The notes: generated from the sequence alone by a model not told the origin. 64,000 nt of DNA from Bathynomus jamesi (GCA_023014485.1 JAJOZX010000944.1:152001-216000), one strand, 5' to 3'. Counted from the stretch's first letter, positions 43,508 through 54,822 are shown. Numbers and translations are program-made.

Positions 43508-43867
43508 ATTCTGGATCAAGGTTCTCACATCAGCTGTTTATTTCTGGGAGGTTATTCAGGTGACCAGGTCCAACTCGCATGTTAACTGCCAAAGACTTCC
43601 CAAAGTTTTATTCATTAAATTTAAATCCTCATCTCCACTGGGCAACAGACTCAACCACTCGGAGTCCAAGAAAGGAACTGGAATTCCAAGGTAAACCTAA
43701 TAGAAATAAACTCAGCTATGTTTTTTCTCTTTATTATGTCTGAAATAAACACTATTTTATTAAGTATAAAATGCACAAAAAACTGGTAGGTAATGAGTCA
43801 CAATTAATGAAAACTTCTGGAAACAGATAACAATTAGTGAGATTTGTCAGAAACACTGCATACAATA

Positions 43868-44262
43868 CTGCATTCAAGCCTCATTCCCTCACCATAGACA
43901 TGATATTGATATACTTGAAGGGTCAACCAAGCTTATCCCTAACTTAAGAAGATTGGAATACAGGGAAAGATTAAAGGATCTGAGTATGTTTAGTTTTGAG
44001 AGGCATTGTTTGAAGGGAGATATGATACAGATGTTAAAAAAAATTTCAGGTTTGGACAATTTAGCTGCGACTTTTTCTTATTAAAGTCTGATGGAAAAAC
44101 TCGAGGGCATAATGAGAAAGTTAGAAAATGGACTTGTAGATTGGATCTATGAAAATACTTTTTCAGTTATAGAGTAGTAGATTTTTGGAATGACTTGACA
44201 GGCATATGTAGTAAACAGTAGCTCCTTAGTTTCAAGAAAAATTTGGATGCTTTCATATGACA
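43868..44262 (+). pseudogene. CR1-like LINE 3' end
   Basis: The translation gives DIDILEGSTKLIPNLRRLEY, RERLKDLSMFSFERHCLKGD, MIQMLKKISGLDNLA and after frame changes a FSYRVVDFWND-type ending. This is the same C-terminal block as the 3.0-kb and 13.2-kb LINEs but more degraded. The coding remnant ends near 44262 and is followed by CAATGATAAACTTTATTGGC. Confidence 0.75.
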
Positions 44263-44368
44263 ATGATAAACTTTATTGGCAGGATATAAATCCCATAAAA
44301 TAGTACAATATTCTTGATGATAAATGGTAAGATAAATTGAACAGTAATAAATTTAAAAAAATAAAAAT

Positions 44369-46400
44369 TAGAGATGTGCCAATTTGCCTTTTTTTGAATC
44401 AGCCGATACTGATTTATATCAACTTTTTAAAAAGAAATTAGCCGATCTGGCTGATTTCTTTTTAGCTAGTTTTCCCTGCTTTAATGTTTAAATTACTTTG
44501 TTAGCTTTCAGCTAAATAGAGATATGGAGTGCTGATAAAAATAATCTGACTGGTATCTGGTATATTATAAACAGTTAAACATAATGTCTTACACTGCCCC
44601 AGTGTGGGAACACTTTATTGTTAAAGAAACTGATTGCAGCACAGCAATATGCAAATTATGCAAGACAAGTTTCAAAGAGTCATGCTGGAAAAGGAGCAAA
44701 GCACTACACAACAAGTAATTTGGGACAGCACTTAAAAAGAAAACATCCATCGATGCATACAGAATTGGAAGCAAAAAAGAAATGGGGGAACAACAATCAA
44801 GATACAGCTGATAAGCCTAGCATTTCCAGTACCACCAGTAAGCCTACAATGTTTCATCATCAGACTATCGCTGATGCATTCAAAAGAACACAGCCATGGG
44901 ATATTGACAATCTACGAGCGCAGTGTATCACAGATAAGATACTTAACATGATTTTGTTTGACAATCAAACATTTTCTATAGTAGATGATGATGGCTTTCG
45001 TGAACTCGTACATTATCTGGCTCCAAAATACAATATGCCATCATGGAAGTACTTGACTGAGAAGAATATGCAAACCCAGATCAAAGCTTCTCTCAGCCAT
45101 GAGTGTTCATATGTATCATTGACTAGTGACATCTGGACAGCCAAACAACATGGAATCATTCATCAACCTCACTGGCCATTGGTTAACTGAAGACGTTCAT
45201 CAACAGTCAGCAGTACTTGCAGTACAAAATTTCCCTGAATTGCACACAGGTGCGAACATAAAGGAGATGCTCAATGGATTGCTCATTTCTTGGAGTACCA
45301 ATAAAGAGAAAGTTCATGTAGTTGTTCGAGATGGCACAGCAAATATTACTCTAGGATCAAGACTGATGGGGGTAGACTCAATTCATTGCTTTATTCATCA
45401 GTTACAGCTATGTATTCATACAGGAATTTTATCACAAAGAACTGTCACTAACATCTTGGGCAAGTCAAGAAAGATAGTTGGACATTTTCATCATTCATCA
45501 GTAGGAACTACGGAACTCAAAGCCCTTCAGAGTAAAATGGGTCTTCTTAAAAATTCACAACCATTAGTTTTGGTAGCAGATGTTTTAACATTCTGGAACT
45601 CAACATTTTACATGCTCCAGCAACTATTCATTTGAAGGAACCAATTAGTTTATATGCATCTAGTAATAACTAGTGATGGGATGATACCAAAATTTTTAAC
45701 GATTCCGATTCCGATACCACTAAAAAGTCTCTATTCCAATTCCGATTCTCAATATTTTTAAATATAATTCTATACTTGTTTTTCTCGAAATTGTCATATT
45801 TTACTCTGGTAAGATTAACTATTTACATTATGAGTATGGTAATATAAATTATAAAAGATTGGTTTAAAAATAAAAATCAACTAAGTTGTAACAATTCATT
45901 TTAATCTTCTTGATTACACATCATGGATATACATGTTTTAATGTATAGCTACAATACAATAAAAATAAAATTTGTTATCCTTTCATTTAAATTTTAAAGT
46001 TTACATTGCAAAACTGGTTCAATTAAAAGTTAAAGAATCGTTTTAAGAATCGGAAATCATGGTAAATTCTCTCTATTCCAATTCCTGAAAAATGCTCGAT
46101 TCTTCCGATTCTTGATTCCGATTCCGATTAATCGTCCCATCACTAGTAATAACAATATCACCAATCTGAGTGGGAATGAATGGAAACTGCTAGAAAGGCT
46201 ATTACGTATTCTTCAACCCTTTGGAGAGGTAACCAGGGAAATGAGCAAAGCTTCTGCTTTAATTTCACAAATCATACCAAGTGTGGCAACATTGGACCAC
46301 TACTTGGGAAAAGAAGACAATCAAGACTGAGGTGTAAAGACTACTGTACCAAAGCCGAGATTCTGGCTGTCCTTCGAAAATGGCTCTTGAAGACTGATGA
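44369..46400 (+). pseudogene. BED-type hAT transposase relic (ZBED-like)
   Basis: A 5' terminal sequence TAGAGATGTGCCAATTTGCC precedes a gene starting MSYTAPVWEHFIVKETDCST (44584) with an N-terminal BED finger (CKLC...GQHLKRKHP, with one frameshift in the middle). It continues KPTMFHHQTIADAF, LVHYLAPKYNMPSW, SYVSLTSDIWTA (hAT DxW catalytic block), then after a shift at about 45150 FINLTGHWLTEDVHQQSAVL, FIHQLQLCIHTGILSQR and NEWKLLERLLRILQPFGEVT. A MITE (45670-46144) splits it, and it is cut off at its 3' side near 46414 by another hAT. The C-terminal dimerisation region is missing. Confidence 0.87.
45670..46144. mobile_element. hAT-like MITE inserted in the ZBED-type transposase
   Basis: Ends CTAGTGATGGGATGATACC and (inverted) AGTGATGGGACGATTAATCG, rich in GATTCCGATTCC motifs in both subterminal regions. 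An 8-bp duplication AGTAATAA at 45662-45669 and 46145-46152 fits hAT. Removing the element and one duplication restores a continuous reading of the host transposase. Confidence 0.88.
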
Positions 46401-46413
46401 TGTACCACAAGCA

Positions 46414-48360
46414 CAGGGCTGTTTCTAGCCATTAGGGGGGCCCTAAGCAGTATACTCATTTGAGGTCCCACCCCTCCATCCACCAACTCACACCTTACTA
46501 CATCACTTCAGCACACACATACTAAAAATGGCTATGTTAATAAAAAACAATTATGAAACTGTTTTAATGAAACATTTATGTCCAAAACAACAAATATGTA
46601 CTTTCAGAAGACAGACAGAAAAAATACTCATGAAATTCCTGAAAATTAGCTTATACATTATTTAGAATAAATGACAAAGAACTGTGTATAAAAAAATAAT
46701 GCAATTATCAACTACTAAACAATTACTAACTCTACAATACAATTGTGTAATAGCTAACAGTTATACAGAACAGTTTGTATCTTCAAAATGTTTGCCTCTT
46801 AGATTTTTTCTGGGCAAAATCATCAATAACATCATCAAATGAAATCTCCCTACCAACGTCCTGGTTGATGCTTATGATGCCAAGGCCACTGAGGCAATCC
46901 TGCCCCATTGATGATCTAAGGTAGTTCTTGATTAGCTTCATCTTAGAGAAGCTCCTCTCGGCTGACAGTACTGTCACAGGTAGAGTGCAGGCAATTCTTA
47001 GTGCAACCCAGAGATTGGGGTATAGTTCCTCCAGTTGCTTCTGATGAATGAAGGAGAGAAGCTCCAATGCAGTCATGTTGTGTGAAGGTAAAGTTGGCAA
47101 GTTCTTAATTTCGAGGGCCAGTTCTCTTCCATCAATGTCAGAGTCAGCTCCAGAGCTCAGTATCTTAGAGAGCTTTTCACACTTGCAGGACAAGTCTTCC
47201 TTGTTCATTGTGGTGAAGTTTAGGAGAATCCCAAATATGTCCCTCACATCATCTAATATTTTGAATCTCTCATTTATTGACCCGATGGCACAATCCACCA
47301 CCACATTGAAAAATTTGACTTCCAGCCTCTTTAAGGCTTATGTAAATGGTTCGTCAGGAGCTTCGTAAGCAAAGTGCTTTTTTGTGGATCTGAGCCTCTT
47401 CTCCTTCAGCACAGCCTCCACATTCATTTCCTCACATATGTCCCTAGCTACAACTTGTGCTGCAACAAAACCTGTTTCTGTAGCTGGTGAGTGAGTCTCT
47501 TGTTTTTGTGAGGAGGTTGACTGCCACATCAAACTGCATTGTAGGAGACTGCAGAAGTTTGCTCACATGGTTAACTGAATGAAGAATGTCATACCATACG
47601 ACTGCAAATCTGAAAGTGATAAGACCCTACCTCCTCTGCAAGTGCTTGTGCTTCAGTCATGGCATGGTTTCTGGCTTCTAACAGGGCCTCTCTGATGTTG
47701 TGGCTCTGGTATCACACAGCCTCAATGCTCTTAAGCCAGCTCTCCCACCTGGTTTCACTCCAAGACTTTAGTGTTATGTTCACATGCTTCTTTAGGATTG
47801 TCCATCTCTGTATAGCTGCTGCAAAAAGGTTGTACGATTTTTGTACATTGCTAAAGAAGCTGATGGCATCTGTGGAAGCTTTAGCTGCATCAGCCACTAC
47901 AAGATTCAGAGTGTGAGCCCTACATGGAACATAGAGTGCATGACAGTTCTTCTCTAATAACCTTGCCTGAACACCTTTGTTCTTGCCCTTCATATTCGCT
48001 CTGTTGTCATATGACTGTCCTCTGCAGTCATGAAAGTGAATATTCAGTTCATCTAGTCTCTTCAGAATCAGAACTGATAAACCCAGGCCTGTACTTTCTG
48101 AAGCCTCAAGAAAGCCCAAGAAGTATTATTTTATTTCTGGTACTTCACCCATTTTAACAGTTCTGATAATAATTGACATCTGTTCTTGGTGGCTTATGTC
48201 TGGAGTGCAGTCTAAAATGAGTGAGTAATATTTAGCTTGTTTTATTTCTGCAACAATGGCATCCAAGATCTTCCCACTAATGGACCCAATGAGCTCATTT
48301 TGAATGATGTTTCCTAGGTAACTTGAATGATTATATTGGCCACTTTACTTTAGACTGCTG
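46414..48360 (-). pseudogene. Second ZMYM1-like hAT transposase, 5' truncated
   Basis: A terminus CAGGGCTGTTTCTAGCCATT at 46414 is followed by minus-strand transposase. From the 5' side: YLGNIIQNELIGSISGKILD (about 48300), ILDCTPDISHQEQ, GFLEASESTGLGLSVLILKR, CRGQSYDNRANMKGKNKGVQ, PCRAHTLNLVVADAA, then frameshifts, TGFVAAQVVARDICEEMNVE, and the C-terminal YPNLWVALRIACTLPVTVLS, AERSFSKMKLIKNYLRSSMG ending at about 46783. It is clearly paralogous to the 15-kb element but a distinct family with different ends. The N-terminal zinc finger exon and opposite terminus are missing. Confidence 0.87.
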
Positions 48361-48531
48361 CATGACTCCAGATTTGAAAAAATTTACTGGAGCATAGCTC
48401 TGAATTTACTTTTTTTTCCCTTAACCACTAGATAGGTTAATGATAGTAAACTCTTGAATTGACGACATACCAATTACAAATTGTTTTAGCTAAACATAAT
48501 AATACAATAATGTACAGTTTATAACTCGCCT

Positions 48532-49425
48532 TAAATTTGTAAACTAAGTGAGCTTTTAGACTTTATTCAGAATCACACTTCAAATCTGAGATCAGGCCTT
48601 GACTATACCAATATGGTTCTTGACAATATCATTGGTTTTAAGAGACCAAAACTCAAATCTGATACTCGCATGGTTAATTATGAATTTGATCAATTTGATA
48701 GATTTGTGGAAAATTATGTGTTTTTTGATCATCCACAAGAGAAAGAAATTAGTGCCAAGTTCTATATATTGATTTCCTATGTAACAAAGATTACGTTGCA
48801 AGTAGCTCAAAAAACCACAGTTAGTGCAGAATTTGTAGAAAATATATTTTATAAAGGAGGGGGGAAAACTGTTATGTTAAGAGTGATGGAAACAATTTCC
48901 AAATTAGCTAATGGAGGAAATGCAAATGATGTAGTTTCTGAATTTAAGCACGATACCACAGGGCAGCAAAAGGAACTAACAGCTGAGGATTACATCCTAA
49001 ATGAAGTTTACAAATACATCAAGAAACGTTCTGATTACTACCAGGTTGCTGAAGTTGCTAGACCATCCAGAACCAGATCTGAAAGTAGTTTTACAAAAGA
49101 CTCAGTGATAAATTGGCTGACAGAATATATAGAACAGCTGTGGAAAGGAATCACAGAGAGATTAAAGCATTTTGATAAAGATGGATCAACTGCCTGGAGT
49201 GAAGCACCAGCTGAAGGGACATTCTCCATTCTTGGTTACATTGTTGAACACAAAGGATCCATTAAGCCATCTCATTTGACTAAGCTGTGCAGAATTGTGA
49301 AGGAGGGTCCAGCTCCAGGCACTAGATCTGCTGTAATGATCACACAGAAAGCCATTGATCAGTGGCCAAGCATACATGGCGGTAAATTCACAACAAATGC
49401 CTACATGCAAGGTTTAAATAAATAA
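48532..49425 (+). CDS. Unidentified 270-codon open frame, probably a terminal exon
   Basis: The longest undamaged frame apart from the 15-kb hAT. From Met 48613 it encodes 270 residues; the frame is open back to about 48532, where CTAAG|TGAG could be a splice acceptor, so an upstream exon may be missing. No known domain is recognised. Notable blocks: FVENYVFFDHPQEKEISAKF, YILNEVYKYIKKRSDYYQVA, WLTEYIEQLWKGITERL and a C-terminal AWSEAPAEGTFSILGYIVEH plus LCRIVKEGPAPGTRSAVMI. I recall a SEAxAEGxFSxxxRV...GP..T pattern from uncharacterised, probably transposon-encoded proteins of invertebrates; this is from memory and unverified. hAT-like terminal sequence follows at about 49500-49570. Confidence 0.5.
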
Positions 49426-49499
49426 ATGATGAAATCTTTATAATTTTTATATTAATTCCTTTTTAAAAGTATTAAAATTTTAAATACATATAAAATAAA

Positions 49500-49572
49500 A
49501 ATCCCGGGACGAAGACAGATTTTATCCCGGAATCCCGGGATAAACAAAATGACTCAAAATGACAATCCCTAC
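49500..49572. repeat. hAT-like terminal sequence
   Basis: ATCCCGGGACGAAGACAG, ATCCCGGAATCCCGGGATAA and the outward end GACTCAAAATGACAATCCCTA. CCCGGGAT-rich ends of this kind are common in hAT elements. I could not find the partner end upstream. Confidence 0.5.
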
Positions 49573-49693
49573 TTGCCACTTCTTCATTCAGACGATATAA
49601 CTTAAATTCCATTTGAACTGGTTACCAAAAAATTATAAAGGTATGTAATACAGACAGAGTATTGTTTGACCAATTGCAGTTGTTTATATAGTA

Positions 49694-50037
49694 CAGGGTG
49701 GCCCAAAAGTCAGGACACAGGCAAAATAGTTTCATGCATTATGTTGGTCTGTTCATAATAAATGCTCACTCTGAGACCCATTAGCCTCAATGCACTTCTC
49801 ATTTCTTTAAATTGCTCAATCACTTTTCTGACAGTTGAGAAACCAATATTTTTTCTCCCTTGGATTTGCTGATTAAATTCATCTGTGATACTTCGGTATG
49901 TACTTCTCTTGCATACATGAAGACCAACTTCACTCGCTCATCTTTTGTTAATTTCCCATCCATGTCTCACCTGGAACAGAGAACTATTAATATAAATCAG
50001 TTTTCCCCAATGTGTCCTGACTTTTTGGGCCACCGTG
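49694..50037 (-). mobile_element. Mariner-type element, internally deleted
   Basis: Ends CAGGGTGGCCCAAAAGTCAG and (inverted) CACGGTGGCCCAAAAAGTCA, flanked by TA. The minus strand has a start MDGKLTKDERVKLVFMYARE typical of the N-terminal helix-turn-helix of Tc3/mariner transposases, then stops. 344 bp, non-autonomous. Confidence 0.85.
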
Positions 50038-50576
50038 TATATACTTAAAAATAATATAATTAATGAATAAAAGTTATGAAGTGTAAAACATTTAATTATT
50101 TTGAAGAATATATACATTTTTTAAAATAATAACAGAAAATCTAAACTAAGGAATATTCTAAGTTAAAAGGTAAAAAAAAACTGCAGTAGCTACTTTGAAT
50201 AAGTTAGCTACTCTAAATGAATTTGCATCAGTTTAACCACTCAGAAAGGTACAGGGTGTTTGTAAATATTATCTTTACAAATTCAAACCCTTTTAAAATA
50301 CAAATACAGTAAACTCTCATCCAATGTGGGGGTTAGGTTTCTCGAGAATGGCGCATTAGGTAAATCTGCGTTGGACAAACTTAATACCTTATGGGGATAT
50401 GTGAATGTGGCTGCATAAAGTCTCCCATTAGTACTTAGATATGTAGATTTTTTATTCACACACAAATGAATTTCCCTACCTATATTGTATATGAACTAAG
50501 AACATAATAAAATCATAAACATAATGATATTTACATATGATAAATAAAAATATATTAAATGAAAATAGCAAACAGA

Positions 50577-50905
50577 CATGAATAGAATCTACAAGTGGAT
50601 GGAAGACAACAATATGAAGTTTAACACTGAGAAATTTCAGCTGTTAAGGTATGGAAAAAGAGGACCTAAAATCCATGGAATATTATACCCCAAATGGATG
50701 GGAAATTCAGAGAAATTCTAGAGCAAAAGATTTAGGGGTTGTAATGACTGATGATGCAAAATTTGAAACACAAAATAAGGTAGCAGTAAACAGAGCAAAG
50801 AGAATAACTGGGCAGATAGTGAGAACCTTTAAACGAAGGGATAGGAATATAATGATTCCTCAACTGAAAACCCTGATCATACCCAAATTGGAATACTGCT
50901 CAGCA
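50577..50905 (+). pseudogene. CR1/L2-like LINE, left piece
   Basis: The translation gives MNRIYKWMEDNNMKFNTEKF, QLLRYGK and after a shift SRAKDLGVVMTDDAKFETQN, FKRRDRNIMIPQLKTLIIPK, LEYCSA: the region after the catalytic YADD box in CR1/L2 reverse transcriptases. It is cut by the hAT insertion at about 50906 and resumes at about 52797. Confidence 0.82.
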
Positions 50906-51339
50906 TGGCTGGATTGAGGTCCTTGTAGGCCCTAGGCACTTCTGTTTCGCAGGCCCTTTGGTGGATGCATTTTTATGGATGTATTGATTTCTGTGGGTAG
51001 ATGGATGATCAAAATTATTTTGAATAATTTTTTTAATTCTAAAAATAATAATAATTAATTTCAAATCATTTACCCATATACAATTTTGCTGTTTTTTCTC
51101 ATTTGAGAAAAACTGTCCCCAATCAACCATGGGACAACAACGCTTGTCTTCCCTTGCACTACTCTCTGTTGAGAATGAGATTGTGTGAAAAACATCATTT
51201 GAAGATGATTTTGCAATAAAAAAAAATCTCAAAGTTCATCTCTGGTATTAATTTCTTGCATTTTATGAAAAAAACTGATTGACATGAGACTGCCTCTTTA
51301 TATATACACCGTGCCTATATATATTATATATATATATAC

Positions 51340-52590
51340 ACAGGGGTTGGACAAAATAATATGAACACCTTGATAAATGGCAGTTTTTATTCTTAATATG
51401 GAGTTGGTCCTCCTTTAGCGGCAATAACAGCTGCAATGCGTCGGGGAATTGATTCATACAGCTTTTGGACAGTGGCTAGAGGAATCCTGAGCCATTCTTC
51501 GAGCAAACCCTGCTCCAGTTCCTCCAAAGATGCAAGCAGTGGGAATTGGCTTCTGACCTGCTGCTCCAACTGACACCACAGATGCTCGATAATGTTAAGA
51601 TCCGGGGATCGTGGAGGCCAATCCAAGCATTCTACTTCACTAACATGCTCTTCAAACCAGTTTTTAACGATCCCAGCAGTGTGGATTGGTGCATTATCAT
51701 CCTGGAAGACGGCACCGCCATTGGGAAACAGCGTTTGGACCATGGGATGGACCTGGTCAGCCAATATTGACAGATAGACCTGGGCGTTAACCCTACCATG
51801 CAGTACTACAGCTGGGCCAAGAGTATTCCACGATATTGCTGCCCAAACCATCACAGATCCACCTCCATGCTTAACGGTTGGGGTCATAAGCATCTTTAGG
51901 CTGTCTCCAGACGTAAACTCGACCGGAACATGGAAATAGCGTAAAGGAGGATTCGTTGGAGTAGACTACATTCTTCCACTGGTCCATTGACCAATTCTTA
52001 TGGTCATTACACCATTTTCTGTGCCGCTCAATGTTGATGTGTGAAAGGAAGGGTTTGGCAATTGCAGCCCTCCCATGGTATCCAGCTCTATGGAGCTTGC
52101 GACATACAGTTCTGGTCAATACCAGGCTTGCAAGATGCTGGTTAAGCTCTGCAGTCACTTTTGGAGCTGTGGTCTTATGGTTCTTTGTCACAATGCGCTT
52201 TAGCACCCGGTGGTCTCAATCACACAGCTTCTTCTTGCGTCCACTATTGCATTTGTTGGTGCTTGTCTTTCCATGGTTTTGGTATGCAGACATGACCATA
52301 GAGACTTCCTCTGGATACATTGAACATCTGAGTGGTTTTCGTCACCGATGCACCAGCCATCCACGCTCCGACAATTTGCCCTCTTTGGAACTCTGACAGG
52401 TCTTTCATAACTGCTAATTCATAATTCACTCAGATCTGTAAAAACATGAGGGTTATAACATGACGTATACACTCTCTGTTACGCATTTAAATAGGTTTGC
52501 CAGTCATTTGACTGTTTACTTTGTCTGAGCAGTCCGTAAAGATAACCGGTGAAATCGGCGGGTGTTCATATTATTTTGTCTAACCCCTGT
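51340..52590 (-). mobile_element. Full-length Tc1-like transposon
   Basis: Inverted ends CAGGGGTTGGACAAAATAAT (51341) and CAGGGGTTAGACAAAATAAT (inverted, ending 52589), about 29 bases matching except one, in TA-rich flanks with (TA)n on both sides. About 1.25 kb, the normal size for Tc1. Its gene lies on the minus strand. Confidence 0.93.
51393..52411 (-). pseudogene. Tc1-like transposase, DD36E-type spacing, inactive
   Basis: Starts MKDLSEFQRGQIVGAWMAGA (52411) with the paired helix-turn-helix, then after a frameshift near 52244 MLKRIVTKNHKTTAPKVTAE. The first catalytic block reads NVVYSNESSFTLF, where Asp is expected in place of Asn. A second frameshift near 51880 leads to HGGGSVMVWAAIS, the second catalytic block FQDDNAPIHT and the third SPDLNIIEHLW. 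I count 36 residues between that Asp and Glu. The final residues are KGGPTPY. Two frameshifts and loss of the first Asp make it inactive. It is otherwise of normal length (about 340 residues). Confidence 0.92.
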
Positions 52591-52596
52591 AATATA

Positions 52597-52598
52597 TA

Positions 52599-52662
<64 letters not shown>
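52597..52662. repeat. (TA)n microsatellite
   Basis: About 33 TA units with one phase slip, immediately outside the Tc1 right end. A shorter TA tract lies outside the left end (51313-51340), so the Tc1 probably inserted into an existing TA tract. Confidence 0.95.
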
Positions 52663-52668
<6 letters not shown>

Positions 52669-52796
52669 GAAGAGATCTTTGTTACAGTTTTTATCATACA
52701 AATAAAAAAAAAGATGTAAAAAAAATTTTTGGCAGTCTCTTAGTTTTTGTAGGCCCTAGGCACAGTGCCTACTATGTCTATTGGATAATATGGCCC

Positions 52797-53380
52797 TGCT
52801 ACTTGGTCCTAATATCCCCATATAAAAAAGAAGACAGACAGCTAGAAGGGATTTGGAGAAGCTTCACAGCCAAGATCAAGGGGTGCAAAGAACTAAATTA
52901 CTGGGAAAGGTTATGTGAACTAAACATATATTCACTGGGAAGGAGAAGAAAGAGAGACACCATTATTTACACTTCGAAAATAATGGAGAAACTAGTCCCT
53001 AATCTTAGTCTGACTGTAACTCCCCAAACAATGGTGGAAAGTAGAAAAGGAAGACTGTGTCATGTTCCCAAATTAAAGGTGAGACAAGGAACATCCTTAA
53101 CCTTGAAAGAAAATAATTTTGTTGTGAGAGGACCAAAACTGTTTAATCAGCTGCCCAAAGACCTAAGGAACATGAATGGTGTTGCAGTGGACATTTTCAA
53201 AAGAAGATTAGATGTCTGGCTCAGAACAATCCCCAATGAGTCAGATATACCTGGCTATGTGAGGTGGAGAGTACAAGATATACCTGGCTATGTGAGGTGG
53301 AGAGTACAAGAAACCAACTCACTACTTCACCAGGCCAACTTGAGAGGAGGGGTGACAAGCTTGACCTTTGTAAAATGAGG
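52797..53380 (+). pseudogene. CR1/L2-like LINE, right piece
   Basis: Resumes the 50577 LINE: EDRQLEGIWRSFTAKIKGCK, YWERLCELNIYSLGRRRKRD, VRGPKLFNQLPKDLRNMNGV, FKRRLDVWLRTIPNESDIPG. A 33-bp in-frame tandem duplication (53244-53276 and 53277-53309) repeats DIPGYVRWRVQ exactly. The frame stays open for 191 codons to about 53376. Confidence 0.88.
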
Positions 53381-53633
53381 AATCATCACACACAACCTTT
53401 GAAAGGAAAGGAAAGCACATATCTTTACTCTTTTGGATGGTGTGTATGGTAAACTCATTCACGTGATACTCGCAGCCAAGTGATGTTATGCTCATACCAC
53501 CACACAACTTATCTAGAATCTTTATTTTTTTGGCTAATGTCATAACCTTACGACTTTCTCTCTTCACTATCACTTGCAGATGCTTTGTTTTGGTACCATA
53601 CTGCTGTCTAAGTGTAATAGCAAAATATGACAA
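53330..53633 (-). pseudogene. Pogo/Jerky-like transposase N-terminus
   Basis: The minus-strand frame RESRKVMTLAKKIKILDKLC followed by GGMSITSLGCEYHVNEFTIH is the CENP-B/pogo N-terminal helix-turn-helix (KR..LTL..KI.IL..L..G.S...LA..Y.V..STI). It then runs into the 3' end of the LINE. It lies at the right side of the 50307-53913 element and is presumably what is left of its own gene. Confidence 0.75.
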
Positions 53634-54822
53634 AAATAATCCAACAACTTTACTGAACTTAGCGTTAGTTGGACTGAGACAGAGGGTGATGCAAGGGGTA
53701 ACACGAGAGGGAGTGAGATGCTGGAGTGTTGGAGAGTGTAGGAGAAAACACTAGTGTGCAGTGGTACAGGTACAGTACTACTGTACTAGAGCATGTTTGG
53801 TGGACCATGTATAATCAAATTTTCCGCTTTCAGCAAATAATTGTTTGCATTTTTTTTTCCCATGTATAAGCAAATTCATGCTGGACAAATACACATTGGA
53901 TGAAGGTTTACTGTACTAATGAAGCTATATGGGTCATTCCAGGACAAATCATGCAAAAAAAATGAAACGTAACCACTCTGACTGATTTTTCTCAAATTTG
54001 GTATATAAGGTTGATTTGTGCAAAAGCATGAACTCTCAAGTTTTAGTGCAATCAGAGTAACTGTTCAAAAGTTATGGGCACCCCCATTTTTGGGGTGGGA
54101 GCTGGCCCCTTAATGTTTAAAAGTCCATAACTCAGTCCCTAATTGAGCTAGGAAAAAAGTTTAAAAACCATTTGAAAGCTCAAATCCTAAAGAATAATTG
54201 ACTCTAAGTAATAAAATGCATTTAATCAAATAGTTAAAAAGTTATATCAGTTTGAATATTTTTTGGGGGGTGCCCACCCCTATGATACAGATATTCAAGA
54301 TTTTTTTTGTCATTTTTTACCTCAATTACTCGTCTATATGACTTAGTCAATGACATTGTGTATTTTTTGGCACTTTATTAAAAGGTACTTGCTAGCAAAA
54401 AGAAGACATATTAGCCCAAGTTCAGGAATTGGGCTGTACTAACTATATAATAGTTTTATCCTAACTATATATATTGCACACATACACACACATTATTATT
54501 AAAATAAGAGAGAATTTGTACTGCCTGTTTGTAAGGTTGACTGGTATCATGCTTGTGTAGTCATGCTACAACTTGTCACAGCAAAATGAGATTGTCTGAA
54601 GACTCCTTCCATTAGCATGGACCTTGGTTATTAAGGGTTCAGTTTGCCTTGTGTGACCACATGATAAACACTGCTCATATGTGGTATCTGCTTGCCATAT
54701 TATTTTAGTGCCTTTCCTATATTGGCTGTGCTTGTGTTTGCCTGTTATCATTAAAAATCATTAACATTTAATATTCTTTCTACTTATTACAGGAACTGAA
54801 GTTAATATACAAATTTTAAACA

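Larger units (their letters stand above)
50906..52796. mobile_element. hAT-like element inserted in the LINE
   Basis: The left end CATGGCTGGATTGAGGTCCT with TGTAGGCCCTAGGCACTT, and the right end (inverted) CAGGGCCATATTATCCAAT with CAGTGCCTAGGGCCTACA, share the subterminal GTGCCTAGGGCCTACA motif. Flanks are diverged (CTGCTCAG versus CTACTTGG), so the target duplication is uncertain. No hAT transposase remains. A Tc1 element occupies the middle. Confidence 0.65.
50307..53913. mobile_element. Pogo-like element hosting three later insertions
   Basis: Ends CAGTAAACTCTCATCCAATG (50307) and inverted CATTGGATGAAGGTTTACTG (53894-53913), with TA at both flanks. Its own transposase survives only as an N-terminal fragment at the right side (53330-53633). 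A LINE, a hAT and a Tc1 element lie inside it. Confidence 0.85.

Noticed and set aside
54566..54751. Minus-strand 61-codon frame with a C..C..H pattern (EQCLSCGHTRQ) inside the long-TIR element
   Set aside because: It is short and isolated, with no supporting exon structure, and the element's gene runs on the other strand. It could still be coincidence worth a database check but is not supported.
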